Of a DNA stretch of 9,399 nucleotides, positions 6,064 to 9,399 are shown piece after piece (within the stretch, counting starts at the first letter, position 1; every line of letters begins with the position of its first letter). The stretch is from Candidatus Zixiibacteriota bacterium (GTDB lineage Bacteria; Zixibacteria; MSB-5A5; CAIYYT01): positions 1 through 9,399 of the forward strand of contig CAUJJY010000321.1 of assembly GCA_963205155.1 (NCBI GenBank), in the 5' to 3' direction. The notes beneath the pieces were generated by a model, which saw only the letters and a program-made list of their open reading frames with translations, searched no databases and was not told where the DNA came from. The position numbers were made by a program, and so were the translations under genes.

Positions 6064-7371
6064 CTAATCAATTTCCGGCCAATACGACAACGCCCTCTTT
6101 ATCTCTACCTGCGACATTAATAGGCTGTACTTGTCCTGCAGCGATTCCATTTCGATCTGTTGCACCTGCAATTCGGTATCAAGATACTCCGCGTTAGTGA
6201 TAACGCCGCTACCATACGCCACAGAAGCTATCTCCATCGCCTTGCGCGCCAGAAGCAGTTTTTCCGCGGTAATTTTCGACTTCGCGGATATCTTTGCGAC
6301 CTCTTCGCGGAATAATCTGATCGCCGTCTCGGACTCGCTCGTCAACCGTTCGATCTCCAATTCCAGCGATTTCTGCTTGGCCAGTTCCTCGGCACGCCGA
6401 CTTCTGGAGTAGCCGCCGTCAAACAGTTCATAGCTGAAAACAACTCCGCCAGCGTAGTTGAACAGCAGCTCATCGGGATCGGGCATATAGCTGTTCTTCC
6501 ATCCTGCCGAAGAAAACAGCGACACCGTCGGGCGCAAACGCTCCAACCCTAACGATAGGTTGGAAATCTCCTGCTGTTTGCGATTGGAAATAACCTCCGG
6601 CTTGGATTTGATCTGTTCGTCGACTCTAAACTCGTCAAGCACCGGCTCGCTGATCGCAAGTTCGGATAACGGCTGGGTGACTTCAAAAACTCCGTAACTA
6701 CCGAGTACTTCACTTAGCCGGTGCACGGCAATCTTCAGTTCCGCGTCGGCAATCGCGATTTGCTCCTGATACACCTTCAATTGTAATTCACTCTTCAGAA
6801 TGTCAAACTGCGACACCAAGCCGAGATCATACTTCGTTTGAGCGTCATTGAGGTGCTTTTCTGAAATCGCCAAATACTGATCGAGCAGACGCCGTTGCTC
6901 AACGGCCAGTGCGGCGGTGGCGTAAGTTCGTACAACCTGGTAGGCGACCGCCTGCTTCGTTCCCAATACCGCGACATCACTAAGTTCTTTACTCAGGATC
7001 GCTTGCCCGATCCTCTTTCTTCGCTTCCCCCAATCAAACAACCGATACCGGCCGGCGAGTTTGGTATCGACCATGTTGTGCGTTCCAGTTGTAATTTCCG
7101 GCATTGGTGTCGGCAAGGGTAGATTGATCTTGATTTCGGATAGACGCGATACGTAAGTATAAGTCCCACTTAAATCTATGGTCGGCAGAAGAGCACTTTT
7201 TGCTGCCGCAATCCGCTCCGAGCTTTCTTCAGCCCGGCTCTCGGCTACAGAGACCGCTTTGTTCGATTTTATCGCCTTGTCAAGGGCCTCCGCCAAGGTT
7301 AATCCCTGCAAATTCGTCGCGTTCAGAAGCCCAATTGCCAACGAGATCAGGATAATATGAATGCGCCGCAT
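6064..7371 (-). CDS. TolC-like outer-membrane efflux channel protein
   Basis: A 435-residue protein. The ATG at 7371 is the only reasonable start because an in-frame TAA (7380-7378) lies three codons upstream and the next in-frame ATG is at residue 90. No good ribosome site precedes it. A signal peptide is clear (MRRIHIILISLAIGLLNAT). The two-fold internal repeat of the family is visible. LFDWGKRRKRI (111-121) corresponds to LFDGGYSRSRR (316-326). YDLGLVSQFDILKSELQL (181-198) corresponds to YGSGVITNAEYLDTELQVQ (386-404). The first member of each pair leads the strands and helices of one repeat, and the second is the helix-turn motif at the periplasmic tip. TolC-type proteins trimerise into a channel spanning the outer membrane and periplasm. 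It is convergent with the permease operon and most likely supplies its exit channel, although such channels often serve several pumps. Confidence 0.92.
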   Translation of the reverse strand: MRRIHIILISLAIGLLNATNLQGLTLAEALDKAIKSNKAVSVAESRAEESSERIAAAKSALLPTIDLSGTYTYVSRLSEIKINLPLPTPMPEITTGTHNMVDTKLAGRYRLFDWGKRRKRIGQAILSKELSDVAVLGTKQAVAYQVVRTYATAALAVEQRRLLDQYLAISEKHLNDAQTKYDLGLVSQFDILKSELQLKVYQEQIAIADAELKIAVHRLSEVLGSYGVFEVTQPLSELAISEPVLDEFRVDEQIKSKPEVISNRKQQEISNLSLGLERLRPTVSLFSSAGWKNSYMPDPDELLFNYAGGVVFSYELFDGGYSRSRRAEELAKQKSLELEIERLTSESETAIRLFREEVAKISAKSKITAEKLLLARKAMEIASVAYGSGVITNAEYLDTELQVQQIEMESLQDKYSLLMSQVEIKRALSYWPEID

Positions 7372-7516
7372 GCCGAATTAATACTATGGTAATGCCGAAC
7401 AGCAAGGGAATTCGCCATGACAGCGAACAATCTCATTGAATTTTCGTATATCTTTTGTGAGCTTATGCTTGAAGGTGAGTTTTTGATTTTCGTCTCTGTT
7501 GCCTGGGGAACGTTCG
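7372..7516. promoter_or_regulatory. Divergent intergenic region between the TolC-like and TPR genes
   Basis: This AT-rich stretch of 145 bases must contain the starts of two divergent transcripts. No convincing -35/-10 pair stands out on either strand. TATTAAT-like sequence lies within 12 bases of the TolC-like ATG, too close for a normal leader. The word AATCTCATTG (7429-7438) also occurs at 2207-2216 in the exporter operon's control region. A short inverted repeat, TTCGC/GCGAA (7411-7415 with 7423-7427), is weak. Confidence 0.5.
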
Positions 7517-9031
7517 ATGTTTAGAAGAATAGCTCTTATTATCTTTTTATCTCTGACTGCGTTGGCCGTCGTAGTTGCATTGAAGGACGACAAGAAAGTC
7601 ACCACTTCATCGAATGAAGCATACGAGCATTATCTTGCCGGTGTCGAATGGATGGAGAACTTCTATTTCCGCCAGGCGATGGAAGAACTCGAACAGGCCG
7701 TCAAACTCGATTCCAACTTCGCTATGGCACAAGCCAGCCTTGCACAGGTATACGCCTCCCGCGGTTTTACCAAAAAGTACGAAGAAATGAAAGAAATCGC
7801 CTTCTCCAAGCGCGCATATGTCTCCAAACGTGAACAACTGCAGCTCGACATTATGAAGGCGCAATGGGACAGTAAGCTCGATGAAGCATTCACCTTGAGC
7901 CAGGATTTCCTGCGCCAATTCCCCGACGATCAGGACGCCCTGACCACGATGGCATATCAAGAGTATGCACGCGAGAACTACGAAGAGTCGCTGGCGCTAT
8001 TCCAGAAGGTGCTGAACATCAATCCGCGGTATGCACCAGCCTATAACATGATTGGTTACTTGAACTACTACCTCGGTCGTTATGACGAAGCCTTGGCAAT
8101 GCTCGACAAATACATCGAATTGAGCCGAGAGCAAGCAAACCCCCACGATTCTAAAGGTGAAATCCTCCATTCGGTCGGAAGATATGAAGAAGCCATCGCA
8201 GAATTCCGCCAAGCATTCAATATCAATCCCGATTTCGATTTTGCCACTCTGCATATGGCGCAATCGTATCAGCAACTGGGTCAGAATGGGCAGGCGGACT
8301 ACTGCTATCAGATCTTGTTTAATCAAGGCCCGTCCGAAACCAGAAGCCTCCAATACTACATCGGCTGGGCAGGAATGTTAATCTATCGCGAGGATTACGA
8401 CTCGGCCAGAACTATGTTGAATATTGTCTTTCGTGAAGACTCGACCGGAGAAAAAAGCGTACTCGGGGATGCCTGCCGCTTGCTGGGCACAACATACTAT
8501 CGGCTGCAGAATCTTGACTCCATGAAACTGACGTGGGCCTGCGCCGACAAATACATCAATAAGACTCTGGAAAAGAAACCACAGTTGGCTGACGATCGCG
8601 GCTTTCAGCAGTATCGTCGTTTTATGGAAGCCACCGAATCTGACCTCTCCGGCAAGAAAGACGACGCGTTGCGCCTGTTCGGCGAATTGGCAAGCAACGC
8701 CTTGACACCGGACGAAAAACTTGGTTATCGCATATATTATGCCGGTGTCTTGCTGCGAAATGACCAATTGGATTTGGCAATTTCGGAACTGCAGAAGAAT
8801 CTCTCTATCAATCCGAATCACGGCAGGACCTTGCTACGGCTCGCTGATGTATACGAAGCCGCCGGTGATCAGCCTTCTGCACTCGCATATCGCCAACGCG
8901 CCGCCGAAGTCTGGAAAAATGCGGATGCTGACTTTATCCCCTTAATGAATCTCCGCGAAAAACTTGAATCAGCATTGGCGTCGTCTTCGCGTTCGAACAT
9001 CACCCCGGCTGCACCAGCGACAATCAACTAA
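7517..9031 (+). CDS. Tetratricopeptide-repeat protein with N-terminal membrane anchor or signal sequence
   Basis: Taking ATG 7517 as the start gives 504 residues. It is preferred to an in-frame TTG at 7499 because GGGGAA lies six bases before the ATG and because the protein then begins with a basic-hydrophobic MFRRIALIIFLSLTALAVVVAL. There is no lipobox cysteine and no sharp cleavage site, so this may be a signal anchor with the rest in the periplasm. TPR motifs are recognisable at about 35-68 (AMEELEQAVKLDSNFAMAQASLA), 139-172 (YEESLALFQKVLNINPRYAPA), 173-206 (YDEALAMLDKYIEL), 207-240 (YEEAIAEFRQAFNINPDF), 241-274, and 398-470 (AISELQKNLSINPNH, then LLRLADVYEAAGDQPSAL). The middle (about 275-395) is helical but less canonical. 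The tail (487-504) is Ser/Ala/Pro-rich and disordered-looking. TPRs make protein-binding scaffolds; no catalytic domain is present. The specific partner is unknown. Confidence 0.88.
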   Translation: MFRRIALIIFLSLTALAVVVALKDDKKVTTSSNEAYEHYLAGVEWMENFYFRQAMEELEQAVKLDSNFAMAQASLAQVYASRGFTKKYEEMKEIAFSKRAYVSKREQLQLDIMKAQWDSKLDEAFTLSQDFLRQFPDDQDALTTMAYQEYARENYEESLALFQKVLNINPRYAPAYNMIGYLNYYLGRYDEALAMLDKYIELSREQANPHDSKGEILHSVGRYEEAIAEFRQAFNINPDFDFATLHMAQSYQQLGQNGQADYCYQILFNQGPSETRSLQYYIGWAGMLIYREDYDSARTMLNIVFREDSTGEKSVLGDACRLLGTTYYRLQNLDSMKLTWACADKYINKTLEKKPQLADDRGFQQYRRFMEATESDLSGKKDDALRLFGELASNALTPDEKLGYRIYYAGVLLRNDQLDLAISELQKNLSINPNHGRTLLRLADVYEAAGDQPSALAYRQRAAEVWKNADADFIPLMNLREKLESALASSSRSNITPAAPATIN

Positions 9032-9049
9032 ACCAATTCACCAACGGCT

Positions 9050-9399
9050 TTATTCGCCGATGATCTTAATCAAGACTCTCTTTCGCCGTTTACCGTCAAA
9101 CTCGCCGTAGAATATCTGCTCCCACGGCCCGAAATCCAGTTTGCCTTCAGTGATTGCTACCACAACTTCGCGCCCCATAATCGTCCTTTTTAGGTGCGCA
9201 TCGGCATTGTCCTCATAGCCATTGTGCCGGTACTGCGAATGCGGCTTCTCCGGTGCCAGCTTCTCCAGCCACACTTCGTAATCCTGATGCAGGCCCGACT
9301 CATCGTCGTTGATAAAGACACTCGCCGTTATGTGCATCGCATTACAAAGCAACAGCCCTTCTTTAATACCGCTCTCGCGCAGGCACGACTCAACGTCCG
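9050..9399 (-). CDS. YjbQ / UPF0047 family protein (5' end outside window)
   Basis: The frame stays open from the right window edge (reading DVESCLRESGIKEGLLLCNAMHITASVFIND) to a TAA at 9052-9050, so the true start lies beyond 9399 and about 116 codons are visible. A TTG at 9352 is in the same frame, but starting there would remove conserved residues. Family landmarks are clear: HITASVFINDDESGL, WLEKLAP, YRHN, EDNADAHLKRTIMG, LDFGPWEQIFYGEFDG and the ending KIIGE. The conserved histidines (MHITA, QYRHN, DAHL) are the presumed metal or ligand site. Family members are about 130-150 residues, so roughly 15-30 N-terminal residues are missing. E. coli YjbQ has weak thiamine-phosphate synthase activity, and databases often carry that name; the physiological role is uncertain. 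It converges with the TPR gene, 18 bp apart. Confidence 0.92.
   Translation of the reverse strand, partial: DVESCLRESGIKEGLLLCNAMHITASVFINDDESGLHQDYEVWLEKLAPEKPHSQYRHNGYEDNADAHLKRTIMGREVVVAITEGKLDFGPWEQIFYGEFDGKRRKRVLIKIIGE

Noticed and set aside
7499..7516. Upstream TTG start for the TPR protein
   Set aside because: The GGGGAA ribosome site lies between this TTG and the ATG at 7517, and the ATG gives the better N-terminal sequence.
8378..8821. Antisense open frame of 147 codons inside the TPR gene
   Set aside because: It lies wholly opposite a clear TPR coding sequence, has no ribosome site of note and no family resemblance; the same holds for the frames opposite the PDZ gene (1109-1459) and opposite the second permease (5106-5474).
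9043..9060. Possible bidirectional terminator CGGC...GCCG between the TPR and YjbQ genes
   Set aside because: The stem is only 4 bp and overlaps the YjbQ stop region, with no T-tract.
9050..9352. YjbQ-family gene as a complete 100-residue protein from TTG 9352
   Set aside because: The frame is open to the window edge and encodes family-like sequence (RESGIKEGLLL) upstream, so the gene is cut by the window and not short.
1..9399. CRISPR array, tRNA, rRNA, insertion sequence or prophage signs
   Set aside because: No regularly spaced repeats, cloverleaf-like sequences, transposase motifs or terminal inverted repeats were seen on either strand.

Overview
The window looks like chromosome of a Gram-negative bacterium with an outer membrane. 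It encodes a TolC-type outer-membrane channel, a membrane-fusion adaptor, two MacB/FtsX-type permeases, and an exported protein with two PDZ domains. Base composition is moderately GC-rich (a little over half by eye) and gene spacing is tight. The gene families would fit a lineage of the FCB/Zixibacteria-like kind, but that placement is an impression and not a measurement. There are no mobile elements, tRNA or rRNA genes, or CRISPR arrays.

Layout. (1) 1-818, minus: a DUF58 protein with a von Willebrand A-like domain, cut by the left edge. (2) 1001-1954, minus: an exported protein with two PDZ domains and a C-terminal coiled coil but no protease domain, followed by a good intrinsic terminator at about 921-960. 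(3) 1955-2234: a divergent control region with a TGTTAAC direct repeat, a putative extended -10 promoter, two small hairpins and an inverted repeat just upstream of the next gene. (4) 2235-6057, plus: a three-gene operon of a MacA/HlyD-like adaptor and two MacB-like permeases, the latter overlapping by 8 bp. (5) 6064-7371, minus: a TolC-like outer-membrane efflux protein that meets the permease operon tail to tail, 6 bp apart. (6) 7517-9031, plus: a membrane-anchored or secreted TPR protein transcribed divergently from the tolC-like gene. (7) 9050-9399, minus: a YjbQ/UPF0047 protein cut by the right edge.

How the genes may work together. Adaptor, permeases and TolC-like channel supply three of the four parts of a MacAB-TolC-type tripartite ABC exporter. 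The missing part is the ATPase: both permeases lack a nucleotide-binding domain, and no Walker A motif occurs in any convincing gene here. The two distinct permeases probably form a heterodimer served by an ATPase encoded elsewhere. The PDZ protein shares its upstream control region with the exporter and may belong to the same envelope function, but nothing in the sequence proves this. The DUF58, TPR and YjbQ genes are more likely neighbours than partners.

The most notable points are the ATPase-less paired permeases, the lysine-rich insertion in the adaptor, the repeat-rich divergent control region, and a 10-bp word shared between the two divergent intergenic regions that flank the exporter genes. 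I found no clear evidence of an entirely new system.
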